This document shows positions 1 through 6,733 of a DNA stretch of 12,654 bases, one piece after another. The notes below the pieces were generated by a model, which saw only the letters and a list, made by a program, of their open reading frames with translations, had not been told where the DNA came from and made no database searches. How positions within the stretch are numbered: position 1 is the stretch's first letter; every line of letters begins with the position of its first letter. Source of the DNA: Desulfotomaculaceae bacterium (GTDB taxonomy: Bacteria > Bacillota > Desulfotomaculia > Desulfotomaculales > Pelotomaculaceae); NCBI GenBank assembly GCA_028704035.1, contig JAQVLS010000024.1, positions 1-12,654 of the forward strand, written 5' to 3'. The position numbers were made by a program, and so were the translations under genes.

Positions 1-1163
1 GGAGCAAGGTTGCCTTTCAGGATGGCAATGCCGCCTTCCTTGCTGTAGGGGTTATCTAGCGGCCGGATAATTTCCTTGTTGCGGACCGAGGCCATGCTGA
101 TGTTTTCAACGAGAGGTTTCCCGGTAACAGTTATTGCGTCCAGATGCAGCAAGCCAGCTTCAGCCAGCTGTTTCAACACCGCTGAAATTCCTCCGGAAAC
201 ATAGAGGTCAAAGAGGTGGTCTGTGCCGCCGGGGCTGAGTTTGACTATGTTCGGCACACGGGTGCTGATTTCATCGAAATCCTCGATTCTTAGCGGTACT
301 TCGGCCTCGCCGGCGATGGCCAGCAGGTGCAGAACCGTGTTGCTGGAGCCGCCGATAGCCATATCCAGGGCTATTGCGTTATAAAATGCGTCCAGTGTCA
401 TGATATCCCGCGGGCGGATGTTTTCTCTGACTATCTGCACGGCCTGATGGCCAGCTAGTTTGGCCAGCGCCTTACGCTTTCCGTAAGGGGCGGGTATGGT
501 GCCGTTGCCCGGCAGCCCCATGCCCAGCGCTTCTACCAGGCAGTTCATGGAGTTGGCTGTAAACAACCCCGAGCAGCTGCCGCAGGTGGGACAGGCGCCT
601 TGTTCCATCTCTTCCATTTCGGCTGCGGTGATAGCCCCCACGGCATACGCTCCCACAGCTTCAAAAAGAGGCCGTACCAGGTCGGCGGCTTCACCCGCGT
701 AGTTGCCGGTCAGCATCGGCCCGCCGCTGACATAAATAGAAGGAATATTCAGCCTGGCTGCCGCCATCAGCATACCCGGCACGATCTTGTCACAGTTTCC
801 GATAAGGACGAGCCCGTCAAATTTATGGGCCGCGGTCATAGTCTCAATAGAGTCCGCTATCAGTTCACGGCTGGCCAGGGGATATTTCATACCGTCATGG
901 TTCATGGCGATGCCGTCGCATATACCGATAACCGGGAATTCTACCGGTGTGCCGCCTGCCGCCGACACGCCAAGTTTGGCTGCCTGGGCCAGGTCCCGCA
1001 GGTGAACATGTCCCGGTACAATCTCGTTGAAAGAATTTACGATGCCGATCAGCGGTTTCTTCAAGTCGTCCTCGGTATAACCCATAGCATAAAAAAGGGA
1101 CCTGTGCGGCGCCCGGGCCACTCCCTGTGTTACCTGTTCGCTTTGGAGACAACCTTTACTCAT
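1..1163 (-). CDS. ilvD: Dihydroxy-acid dehydratase, C-terminus cut off by window edge
   Basis: Catalyses dehydration of 2,3-dihydroxy-isovalerate and 2,3-dihydroxy-3-methylvalerate to the 2-keto acids, the third common step of valine, leucine and isoleucine synthesis, in the cytoplasm. I translated the minus strand from the ATG at 1163-1161. It stays open to the window edge, giving 387 codons, about two thirds of the usual 550-560 residues. Family motifs are clear: NSFNEIVPGHVHL (res. 43-55), ICDGIAM (81-87), GNCDKIVPGM (122-131) and PTCGSCSGLFTANSMNCL (192-209). The cluster and metal ligands are expected at C124 and C194, with D83, D125 and the lysine K126. Position 51 is Gly (PGHVHL), where the plant/mycobacterial [2Fe-2S] type has Cys (PCNxH). 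This matches the E. coli-like oxygen-sensitive [4Fe-4S] type. An AAGGAGG ribosome site (complement of 1172-1178) lies 7 bases before the ATG. The gene is transcribed divergently from tatA. Confidence 0.97.
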   Translation of the reverse strand, partial: MSKGCLQSEQVTQGVARAPHRSLFYAMGYTEDDLKKPLIGIVNSFNEIVPGHVHLRDLAQAAKLGVSAAGGTPVEFPVIGICDGIAMNHDGMKYPLASRELIADSIETMTAAHKFDGLVLIGNCDKIVPGMLMAAARLNIPSIYVSGGPMLTGNYAGEAADLVRPLFEAVGAYAVGAITAAEMEEMEQGACPTCGSCSGLFTANSMNCLVEALGMGLPGNGTIPAPYGKRKALAKLAGHQAVQIVRENIRPRDIMTLDAFYNAIALDMAIGGSSNTVLHLLAIAGEAEVPLRIEDFDEISTRVPNIVKLSPGGTDHLFDLYVSGGISAVLKQLAEAGLLHLDAITVTGKPLVENISMASVRNKEIIRPLDNPYSKEGGIAILKGNLA

Positions 1164-1235
1164 AAAAAAAGCCTCCTTAATTATTATCCATATAATTTTA
1201 ACACGATCGGAAAACTTGTGCCATGTATGAAAAAG

Positions 1236-1264
1236 ATTATAAACCACTTAACTATCTAAAACAA
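1236..1264 (-). promoter_or_regulatory. Sigma-A-type promoter candidate for ilvD
   Basis: Reading the minus strand, TTGTTT (1264-1259) and a perfect TATAAT (1241-1236) are separated by 17 bases. Transcription would start near 1229 and give an untranslated leader of about 65 bases. That is too short for a T-box, the usual regulator of branched-chain amino-acid genes in Firmicutes, so any control by amino acids would have to act by a repressor or elsewhere. Confidence 0.55.
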
Positions 1265-1344
1265 TAGATTTTGACCATAGACGGGCTTTTCTTTAAAGAT
1301 AGCATGGCAAGGCAATACAGAACTGGAATCTCATTCCCGGCGTC

Positions 1345-1379
1345 TAATTAATAAGCATATAAACATGTATTATTAATTA
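1345..1379. repeat. AT-rich 10-bp inverted repeat upstream of tatA promoter
   Basis: TAATTAATAA (1345-1354) is matched exactly by TTATTAATTA (1370-1379). The arms are separated by 15 bases and end 4 bases before the -35 hexamer of the tatA promoter. The position and the two-turn (25-bp) spacing of the arms would suit a dimeric regulator or an UP-like element. The sequence is so AT-rich that chance is a serious alternative. No transcribed terminator role is expected because it lies upstream of the promoter. Confidence 0.4.
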
Positions 1380-1383
1380 ATAA

Positions 1384-1411
1384 TTGCGTTTATCGTTTTA
1401 TCTGGTATAAT
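1384..1411 (+). promoter_or_regulatory. Promoter for tatA with extended -10
   Basis: TTGCGT (1384-1389) and TATAAT (1406-1411) are separated by 16 bases. TG at 1403-1404, one base before the hexamer, forms an extended -10 (TGGTATAAT). Transcription would start near 1418, about 24 bases before the tatA start codon. Confidence 0.7.
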
Positions 1412-1441
1412 CAACGTAGGACCTTTTAAGGGGGGACATGC

Positions 1442-1645
1442 ATGTTTACAGGAGCGTTTCAGCCCATGCATTTATTGCTGATTCTAATAGTGGTGTTGAT
1501 TATTTTCGGACCGGGCAAACTGCCGGATGTAGGCAAGGCAATGGGTAAGACAATTCGTGAATTCAAGCGTTCGGCGCAGGCAGATATGGAAGAGGAAGAA
1601 ACAGGAGCAAAGGATCAGATAGCCAAGACCGAGGCTCAGAAATAA
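1442..1645 (+). CDS. tatA: Twin-arginine translocase subunit TatA
   Basis: Small membrane protein that assembles at the TatC receptor and makes the pathway by which folded proteins with twin-arginine signals cross the cytoplasmic membrane. The 67 residues show the complete family layout. A short N-terminus and one membrane helix (about res. 8-22, [13 protein letters not shown]) lead into the [20 protein letters not shown] hinge plus amphipathic helix (22-41) and an acidic, charged tail (about 48-67). The length and the FGP hinge favour TatA over the longer TatB. The start at 1442 sits 6 bases after an AAGGGGGG ribosome site. The ATG at 1438 is in another frame. No tatC is adjacent, and the gene is bounded by its own promoter and terminator, so it appears monocistronic. 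Its TatC partner must be encoded elsewhere. Confidence 0.95.
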   Translation: MFTGAFQPMHLLLILIVVLIIFGPGKLPDVGKAMGKTIREFKRSAQADMEEEETGAKDQIAKTEAQK

Positions 1646-1664
1646 TAAAAAATATCTAATGACT

Positions 1665-1697
1665 AAAAAAACCCGCCGTTTTTCGGCGGGTTTTTTG
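1665..1697 (+). terminator. Rho-independent terminator of tatA
   Basis: A perfect 13-bp stem (1666-1678 with 1684-1696), whose core is CCCGCCG/CGGCGGG, encloses a 5-base T loop. It is preceded by an A run and followed by a T run, so it could work in both directions. It begins 20 bases after the tatA stop codon. Confidence 0.95.
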
Positions 1698-1872
1698 TTT
1701 GGCGATATGTTGAAATAATCCAGGAATTATACTTTTTGAGTGGGATATCCTCTCGTTCACGGCGCCGTACAAGATGTTTTTGCAGATGGAGTCGGATGTT
1801 TAATAACAAATTGTTCTTTTCGCTAATATAATAGCTTTAAAACGCTGTTATGAAAAGGGGTGCAGTTCTGAC
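1698..1872 (+). promoter_or_regulatory. Spacer before phosphoesterase; -10-like TATAAT at 1827-1832
   Basis: The only clear signal in this 175-base spacer is TATAAT at 1827-1832. No good -35 hexamer sits at 16-18 bases, and the TTGTTC at 1811 is too close. If used, transcription would start near 1839, giving a leader of about 34 bases. AAAAGGGG at 1853-1860 is the likely ribosome site for the gene at 1873. I see no further RNA structure or gene. Confidence 0.3.
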
Positions 1873-3291
1873 ATGGTAGTTATTCTTAATGAAGAACTAT
1901 GTACGGCGGCCAGTGATCACGCCGTATTCACCTGGGCGACGCCGGGTAAAAAAACTGACACCACTGTTTACCTGGGTGAGAACCCCGGCGCCCTGGGCAA
2001 ATATACAGGCTATCCGAATACCGAATACCACCTGGCGGAAGTGCGCGGCCTTAAACCCTCCACCCGCTACTGGTACACTGTTGCAAGCGGCGGCGCCGGC
2101 GGTTCCCGCAACTCCTTTGTTACTCTGCCCGCGCCTGAAGGGAAACTGCTGTTCAGCCTGGGGCTTATCGGTGACATTCATATATCCTACGAAGACTCGG
2201 TAAACGACGTCAACGAAAAATACTTTGGCAAACTCAGCAAATACTCCGGCGTCCTTTTTACACAATGCGTCAGGGACATTAAGGCCAGAAATATTGATCT
2301 GGCCCTGATGATCGGCGACCTGACGGACTCATCCAGCGAGCGGCAGTATCAATGGCTGAAAAACTCACTGCTGCCCGGTTTTGGTGATATTCCCTACACA
2401 GCTTGTATCGGCAACCATGATAAATATCTCAAACACGGGGGCCCGGGTGAGCGTGGGTTTTTAAAATACGCGGCCAACCGGGCCGAGACCAGGGCCAGTA
2501 TTAATATGCGGGGCTGCCAGCTGATCCTTATTGACAGCTGCAGCCAGGACAAAGATTGGGGGCAGGTCGGCGCGGAGCAGATGTCCTGGTTGGCGCAGCA
2601 GTTAAAAGAAACGGCGGGTCGCCCGTCATTCCTTTTCCTCCACCATCCCTGCAGCGGAGTTGATGTATGGTTCGGCGTAAAGAATTTCAGGGAACTGCAG
2701 CAGACGATCAGGCGGTTCCCGAATGTCAGGGGGGTTTTTTGCGGGCATATGCACCGTCACAATATCAGTACCGGCCGTTTTCTGACCGGCAGCCTGCCTT
2801 ACGTTGTGCTGCCCGCCACGGTCCAGTACCCCTGCTCCTATGCTGTACTGAGGGTGCATGAAGAGGGTTATGAGTACAATGCCTATAAAATCAATAGGCT
2901 TGATTTGTCTGAAATGTCCCGTGACAGCATTCTTCTCAAACGCGGGGGCAGGGCTGTTTTCAGCCGTTACAGTTTCGGCGGTATAGGCGACCGCAGTATT
3001 TCCTACAGCAGAGGGCGCCTGCGCCGGCATAAACAGTATGAGCTGTCGGTTACCCTGGAATATCAAAAAGCAATGGAACTGTTCGCCCGTGCCCAGGCGG
3101 CCGGGGGGGCAAGCTGCGCGCCGGCAGCAGAAAACGGTAAAATGAGAGTGATACTGGGCCGCCACGATTCTCTCGGCACGGCTATAAGTACGCTCCTGCA
3201 GAAAATACGGCTCTATGGTATAAAGGCGTCTGTTATAAAGGAAGGTAATTATCGCCTGCCGCAAGAATTCATTAAAACCTACTACGGGTAA
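1873..3291 (+). CDS. Purple-acid-phosphatase-like metallophosphoesterase
   Basis: Predicted two-metal phosphoesterase of the calcineurin superfamily; the substrate is unknown. Residues 10-90 resemble the fibronectin-III-like N-terminal domain of purple acid phosphatases (FTWATP, LKPSTRYWYTV, FVTLP). Residues 93-330 carry the five metal motifs in order: GDIHI (100-104), GDLTD (148-152), GNHD (180-183), HHP (257-259) and GHMHRH (291-296). About 140 C-terminal residues (330-472), arginine-rich at 359-386, match nothing I recognise. No signal peptide or membrane segment is visible, although many relatives are secreted, so the enzyme looks cytoplasmic. The ATG at 1873 follows AAAAGGGG at a rather long 12-base gap, and no better upstream start exists in frame. 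It has its own spacer on both sides and reads as a single-gene unit. It could instead act on nucleotides, phospholipids or polyphosphate; the sequence does not decide this. Confidence 0.88.
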   Translation: MVVILNEELCTAASDHAVFTWATPGKKTDTTVYLGENPGALGKYTGYPNTEYHLAEVRGLKPSTRYWYTVASGGAGGSRNSFVTLPAPEGKLLFSLGLIGDIHISYEDSVNDVNEKYFGKLSKYSGVLFTQCVRDIKARNIDLALMIGDLTDSSSERQYQWLKNSLLPGFGDIPYTACIGNHDKYLKHGGPGERGFLKYAANRAETRASINMRGCQLILIDSCSQDKDWGQVGAEQMSWLAQQLKETAGRPSFLFLHHPCSGVDVWFGVKNFRELQQTIRRFPNVRGVFCGHMHRHNISTGRFLTGSLPYVVLPATVQYPCSYAVLRVHEEGYEYNAYKINRLDLSEMSRDSILLKRGGRAVFSRYSFGGIGDRSISYSRGRLRRHKQYELSVTLEYQKAMELFARAQAAGGASCAPAAENGKMRVILGRHDSLGTAISTLLQKIRLYGIKASVIKEGNYRLPQEFIKTYYG

Positions 3292-3310
3292 TAATGTCGA
3301 TTTTTTTTCC

Positions 3311-3324
3311 TTTCCTGCAGGAAA
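3311..3324. repeat. 14-bp perfect palindrome after phosphoesterase gene
   Basis: TTTCCTGCAGGAAA reads identically on both strands and lies 19 bases after the stop at 3291, just after a run of eight T. It has no following T tract on the plus strand, so it is a poor plus-strand terminator. It could be a protein site or part of weak termination. Confidence 0.35.
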
Positions 3325-3348
3325 TTCCTTTCAGCCGGCGAATATAAA

Positions 3349-3354
3349 TATAAT
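3349..3354 (+). promoter_or_regulatory. Possible -10 element for TRAP operon
   Basis: A perfect TATAAT, with only a weak TTCCTT (3325-3330) at 18 bases as -35. If real, it would give a leader of about 235 bases before the dctP start, containing all the hairpins listed below. No better promoter was found in the spacer; TTGAGA at 3364-3369 has no -10 at a usable distance. Confidence 0.3.
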
Positions 3355-3360
3355 TAATAG

Positions 3361-3482
3361 TAATTGAGAAAGCGTGGTGAGTTTATCTTCGGTTTAAAAT
3401 AGCAGGTATGGTTTTTACGGGCAGCACGGCAGGTTGAAGGAAGTATGGTAGTTGGTAAACGTAGGATGGTAATACGGCAGGC
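3361..3482 (+). other. C-poor leader stretch with short direct repeats
   Basis: This stretch holds no ORF with a credible start. It is rich in G, A and T, with repeated short words. ACGGCAGG occurs at 3426-3433 and again at 3474-3481, and TATGGT/GATGGT variants with GGTAA recur between 3406 and 3472. The low C content argues against a strongly folded riboswitch, and I recognise no known riboswitch consensus. It may simply be the 5' part of the TRAP operon leader. Confidence 0.3.
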
Positions 3483-3513
3483 AAAGGGAGTATTGTTTTT
3501 ATATTCCCTTTTT
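3483..3513 (+). terminator. Terminator-like hairpin in leader of TRAP operon
   Basis: AAAGGGAGTAT (3483-3493) pairs with ATATTCCCTTT (3501-3511) over 11 bp, with one G-T pair. The loop has 7 bases, and T at 3509-3513 closes the structure. It could terminate transcription from upstream or act as the first hairpin of an attenuator in front of dctP. Confidence 0.55.
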
Positions 3514-3514
3514 A

Positions 3515-3532
3515 AGTAAAATAAATTTTACT
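3515..3532 (+). other. Small AT hairpin between two terminator-like hairpins
   Basis: AGTAAAA (3515-3521) pairs exactly with TTTTACT (3526-3532) around a 4-base loop. On its own it is weak, being all A-T but for one G-C. It fills the gap between the two terminator-like structures, so three hairpins follow each other within 76 bases. Confidence 0.35.
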
Positions 3533-3539
3533 GCTCGCT

Positions 3540-3569
3540 AAAACTCCTATGGGGTTTTTTTTATTTTTT
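3540..3569 (+). terminator. Second terminator-like hairpin, 25 bases before dctP
   Basis: AAAACTCC (3540-3547) pairs with GGGGTTTT (3551-3558), with one T-G pair and a 3-base TAT loop, followed by T-rich sequence to 3569. It ends only about 10 bases before the AAGGAGG ribosome site (3580-3586), so it must either be bypassed or be regulated. CTCCT at 3544-3548 could also pair with AGGAG of the ribosome site, or with GGGAGT at 3486-3491 of the first hairpin. These are mutually exclusive pairings of the kind used in leader control. Confidence 0.5.
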
Positions 3570-3594
3570 AAAATGTTTTAAGGAGGTAAAAACA

Positions 3595-4689
3595 GTGAAA
3601 AAATTATGGTTTGGCAATGAAAAGCGGAGATTGGCAAAAACGGCAGGCATAGTTTTGCTGCTGCTGGCGGTGACGGCGCTGCTTGCTCTGACCGGCTGTT
3701 CATCGAAAACAACTGACCCGGCCAAAAGCCAGCAGGTGGTTGAGCTCAAACTGGCGCACTTTTTCCCGGGTAATCACTTGACCGAGAAGGAGCTGGTCCA
3801 GCCCTGGGCCAAGGCAATTGAGGAAGCCACAAACGGCCAGGTGAAAATTACCGGTTACCCCCAGGAAACGCTGCTGAAAGCGGACGCCATCTATGACGGC
3901 GTTGTTAACGGTATCGCCGACCTGGGACTGTCGTGTTTCTCTTATACCAGGGGCCGTTTCCCCGCCCTGGAAGCTTTTGAGCTGCCCGGCGTTACCTACA
4001 ATAACTCCAAAGTTGCCAGCAAGGTGGCCTGGGAGGGCATCAAGCAGCTCAACCCCAAAGAAGTACAGGACACCAAACTGATGATGGTGCTGACCACCGG
4101 CTCGGGTGACCTGTATACAAAGGTGCCGGTGCAGAAAAAGGAAGACTTGAAAGGATTGGAAATAAGGGCCACCGGACTCAGCGCTAAGACATTGCAGGCA
4201 CTGGGAGCAAGCTCGGTAGCAATGCCGCAGTCCGACGCTTATGAAGCATTATCCAAGGGTGTGGTCAAGGGCAACCTGGGTCCGATCGAGGTACTGCAGG
4301 GCTGGAAACAGGCTGAAGTCACCCAGTATATCACCAAGACGCCTTTCCTTTACAATACCCTGTTTTTTGTGACCATGAACCTTGACAAGTGGAACTCGCT
4401 GTCTCCTGAAATCCAGAAGGCCATTGAAAAGGTCAACGAGGAATATTTTGAAAAAGTGGCTATGGGATTCTGGGATAAACAGAATGAAGACGCTTTGAAG
4501 TACGCGGTTGACGAGAAAGGCATGAAACTGCTTACCCTGCCGAAAGAGGAAGCAGACCTCTGGATAACCACAATTACGCCGATTCAGGACGAATATTTGG
4601 CCAACATGAAGACAAAGGGCATCGATGGCCAGCAGATACTGGACAAAGTCAAGGAGCTGGCTGACAAATACAATGCGGAATATAAATAA
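3595..4689 (+). CDS. dctP: TRAP transporter solute-binding lipoprotein (DctP family)
   Basis: Extracytoplasmic receptor that binds an organic acid and hands it to the DctQ-DctM membrane subunits. Residues 14-34 form a hydrophobic signal ending in a lipobox (ALTG-C35), so the mature protein should be lipid-anchored at C35 on the outer face of the membrane. The mature domain starts at about res. 49 (ELKLAHFFPGNH). It shows the family core DLKGLEIRATG (184-194), whose R191 sits where DctP proteins keep the arginine that salt-bridges a substrate carboxylate. ALGASSVAMPQSDAYEALSK (202-221) follows. At 364 residues it is of normal length. The start is a GTG at 3595, 8 bases after AAGGAGG. The signal has an RR pair (11-12) but only a partial twin-arginine motif. 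It is first gene of a P-Q-M operon. The substrate cannot be fixed from sequence alone. Confidence 0.93.
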   Translation: MKKLWFGNEKRRLAKTAGIVLLLLAVTALLALTGCSSKTTDPAKSQQVVELKLAHFFPGNHLTEKELVQPWAKAIEEATNGQVKITGYPQETLLKADAIYDGVVNGIADLGLSCFSYTRGRFPALEAFELPGVTYNNSKVASKVAWEGIKQLNPKEVQDTKLMMVLTTGSGDLYTKVPVQKKEDLKGLEIRATGLSAKTLQALGASSVAMPQSDAYEALSKGVVKGNLGPIEVLQGWKQAEVTQYITKTPFLYNTLFFVTMNLDKWNSLSPEIQKAIEKVNEEYFEKVAMGFWDKQNEDALKYAVDEKGMKLLTLPKEEADLWITTITPIQDEYLANMKTKGIDGQQILDKVKELADKYNAEYK

Positions 4690-4710
4690 GCCGGCGGAGG
4701 TAACTGAACA

Positions 4711-5202
4711 ATGAAAACGTTTTCCGGCCTGGTTAAGGGGCTCAGCCGGGTGCTGGATCAGGCGGCGGGGTTTGTCCTAGTCGTAACGATGGCTTTGGTC
4801 GTTGTGAATATATTATTCAGCAGGATACTTAAAGCGCCGGTCTTTGGCGCCTATGAATACGTGGGGCTGCTGACCGCCGCGGTGATCGGGCTGTCGCTGG
4901 CCTACTGCGGCGTGCAGAACGCGCACATTGACATCAGTATCGTGGTGGATCGGCTGCCCGCCGGGCTGCGGGCTGTGCTCAACGCGCTGATCAACTTTAT
5001 TTCAATGTGTTTTCTGCTTGTTTCCGCCTGGTATGTCGGGGCTTATGCCAGGAGCATGGCTGAAAATGGCCTGGTATCCGCTACAACCCAGATACCGATC
5101 TATCCCTTTGTCTACCTGATCGCCCTGGGCATGCTGGCCTACTGCCCGGTTTTACTGGTAAAGTCTATTGAATCTGTGATTAAGGCGGCTAATGAAAAAT
5201 GA
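4711..5202 (+). CDS. dctQ: TRAP transporter small membrane subunit (DctQ family)
   Basis: Small four-helix subunit that couples the DctP receptor to the DctM channel in the cytoplasmic membrane. The 163 residues contain four hydrophobic segments (about 17-38, 47-67, 88-110 and 128-152) with the usual DctQ signatures, including an N-terminal Arg/Lys-bearing amphipathic stretch and FGAYEYVGL (45-53) at the start of helix 2. The ATG at 4711 follows GGAGG (4696-4700), 21 bases after the dctP stop. Its stop overlaps the dctM start by 4 bases (ATGA, 5199-5202), a sign of translational coupling. Confidence 0.92.
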   Translation: MKTFSGLVKGLSRVLDQAAGFVLVVTMALVVVNILFSRILKAPVFGAYEYVGLLTAAVIGLSLAYCGVQNAHIDISIVVDRLPAGLRAVLNALINFISMCFLLVSAWYVGAYARSMAENGLVSATTQIPIYPFVYLIALGMLAYCPVLLVKSIESVIKAANEK

Positions 5203-6506
5203 CAACACTGACTATCGGTTTTATCGGCATACTGGCTTTCCTGGCCCTGGTCGCTATGCGGATGCCCATTGCCATCGCTATGGCCCTAGCCGGGTTTGTG
5301 GGATTCAGCTTCATGGTCTCGCCGCAGGTAGCGATGAACATGGTGGCCAAAGAGATGTACTCTAATTTATCCTCTTATTCATTAAGCGTTATTCCCATGT
5401 TCGTCTGGATGGGATTCCTCGCATATTATTCGGGGATCGGCACCAGGCTGTATGTATTTGCTTACAAGCTAATCGGCCATTATCCCGGCGGATTGGCTAT
5501 GGCGACCCAGGTTGCCTGCGGGGTATTCGGCGCCATCTGCGGGTCAAACACCGCCACGGCGGCGACTATGGGTGCGATTGCCCTGCCGGAAATGAAAAAA
5601 TACAAGTATGATACTTCTATAGCCACGGCCAGCGTCGCCGCGGGCGGAGTGCTGGGCGTGCTGATCCCGCCCAGCGTGATTTTCATTGTTTACGGCATGG
5701 CCACCGGAGAGTCGGTGGGCAAGCTTTTCATCGCCGGGATCCTGCCCGGTATTCTGCTCATGCTGCTGTATATAGGAACATTGTATATCCTGATCCGGCG
5801 CGACCCGGATTTAGGCCCCGCCGGGCCGAAGTCAGGCTGGCGAGAGCGGGTTGAGTCGCTGCGCGGCGGCCTGGGAGGGGTCCTGTTCGTCTTCGCGCTC
5901 TCTATCGGTGGCCTGTTCGCCGGGTGGTTCACACCCACGGAAGCAGGCGCGGTAGGCGCTGCGGGGGTCCTTGCCGTATCGCTCCTGGAGAGGCGCCTGA
6001 GCTGGGAGGGCTTTAAAAAATCCCTCTATGACACCACGCGTACCAGCGCCATGATCATGTTTATGGTTGCCGGGGCTATGATGTTTGGCCGCTTCATGGC
6101 CGTAAGCAGGGTGCCTTTTGAGCTGGCCAACTGGGCCGGCAGTCTGGACCTGCCCCCGTTTGCCATCATGGGGACTATTATTTTAATATATCTGGTGCTT
6201 GGTTGTCTGATCGACGCGCTGGCGCTGGTCCTGCTGACCATACCTATCTTTTACCCAGTCGCGGTTACAACGCTGGGCTACGACCCGATCTGGTTCGGGG
6301 TGATCGTGGTCCTGGTGGTGGCAATGGGTGTAATCACGCCCCCGGTAGGCATGAATGTCTATATTATCAAAGGCATTGTGCCCGACGTACCCCTGGAAGT
6401 GATATTTAAAGGGATATGGCCTTTTTTAATCGCCATATTAATCTGTGTGGCGATCCTAATGGTCTTCCCGCAGATTGCCACTTTCCTGCCGGGTTTGATA
6501 TCTTAG
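5199..6506 (+). CDS. dctM: TRAP transporter large membrane subunit (DctM family)
   Basis: Main ion-coupled permease of the TRAP system. It has 435 residues, the normal family length, and is hydrophobic throughout, with roughly a dozen membrane segments. Family landmarks include RMPIAIAMALAG (21-32), GAICGSNTATAATMGAIALP (111-130), LIPPSVIFIVYG (155-166), WFTPTEAGAVGA (243-254) and the repeat-like second-half motifs LGCLIDALALVLLTIPI (334-350) and ITPPVGMNVY (379-388). The two IPPS/TPP hairpin motifs are those expected in the inverted-repeat transport fold. Transport is driven by a Na+ or H+ gradient in known members. It is translationally coupled to dctQ, and a terminator about 105 bases downstream closes the operon. 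Confidence 0.95.
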   Translation: MTTLTIGFIGILAFLALVAMRMPIAIAMALAGFVGFSFMVSPQVAMNMVAKEMYSNLSSYSLSVIPMFVWMGFLAYYSGIGTRLYVFAYKLIGHYPGGLAMATQVACGVFGAICGSNTATAATMGAIALPEMKKYKYDTSIATASVAAGGVLGVLIPPSVIFIVYGMATGESVGKLFIAGILPGILLMLLYIGTLYILIRRDPDLGPAGPKSGWRERVESLRGGLGGVLFVFALSIGGLFAGWFTPTEAGAVGAAGVLAVSLLERRLSWEGFKKSLYDTTRTSAMIMFMVAGAMMFGRFMAVSRVPFELANWAGSLDLPPFAIMGTIILIYLVLGCLIDALALVLLTIPIFYPVAVTTLGYDPIWFGVIVVLVVAMGVITPPVGMNVYIIKGIVPDVPLEVIFKGIWPFLIAILICVAILMVFPQIATFLPGLIS

Positions 6507-6610
6507 CAGTTTCATTAAGTGACGGCAGGTTAAAGGCTGTTTAAATGGTTTGCAAGTAGATAATGCATTTACAAACAGGTAACATTTTTAGTGTGCGCTG
6601 TTTATCCACC

Positions 6611-6640
6611 CCTTGCTCCTGCTATTGGAGCAGGGTTTTT
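6611..6640 (+). terminator. Rho-independent terminator of TRAP operon
   Basis: CCTTGCTCC (6611-6619) pairs with GGAGCAGGG (6627-6635) over 9 bp, with one T-G pair and a 7-base loop, followed by five T. It lies about 105 bases after the dctM stop. The intervening 6507-6610 shows no gene. Confidence 0.88.
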
Positions 6641-6733
6641 ATTCGTTACTTGATTTCCCTGGCGGCGATATCGGTCATATAATTTGTAAATAAGGTAGAA
6701 TTGTTATTGAAATAAGAAATATGTTAACATTAG

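Noticed and set aside
600..1259. 219-codon plus-strand open frame at the left edge
   Set aside because: It is antisense to ilvD, whose cluster motifs are unmistakable. The product is His/Arg-rich with no domain.
1271..1299. TTGACC with TAAAGA 17 bases on, as a second tatA promoter
   Set aside because: The -35 is good but the -10 is poor. The TATAAT with extended -10 at 1403-1411 is far better.
1709..1803. Short open stretch in the spacer before the phosphoesterase, as a gene remnant
   Set aside because: It has no start codon near its beginning and no ribosome site, and it resembles no family I know. Chance is sufficient.
2626..3264. 212-codon minus-strand open frame inside the phosphoesterase gene
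   Set aside because: It is a shadow of the sense gene, whose five metal motifs are all present in frame.
3561..3749. 62-codon minus-strand open frame over the start of dctP
   Set aside because: It overlaps the dctP ribosome site and signal peptide and has no ribosome site of its own.
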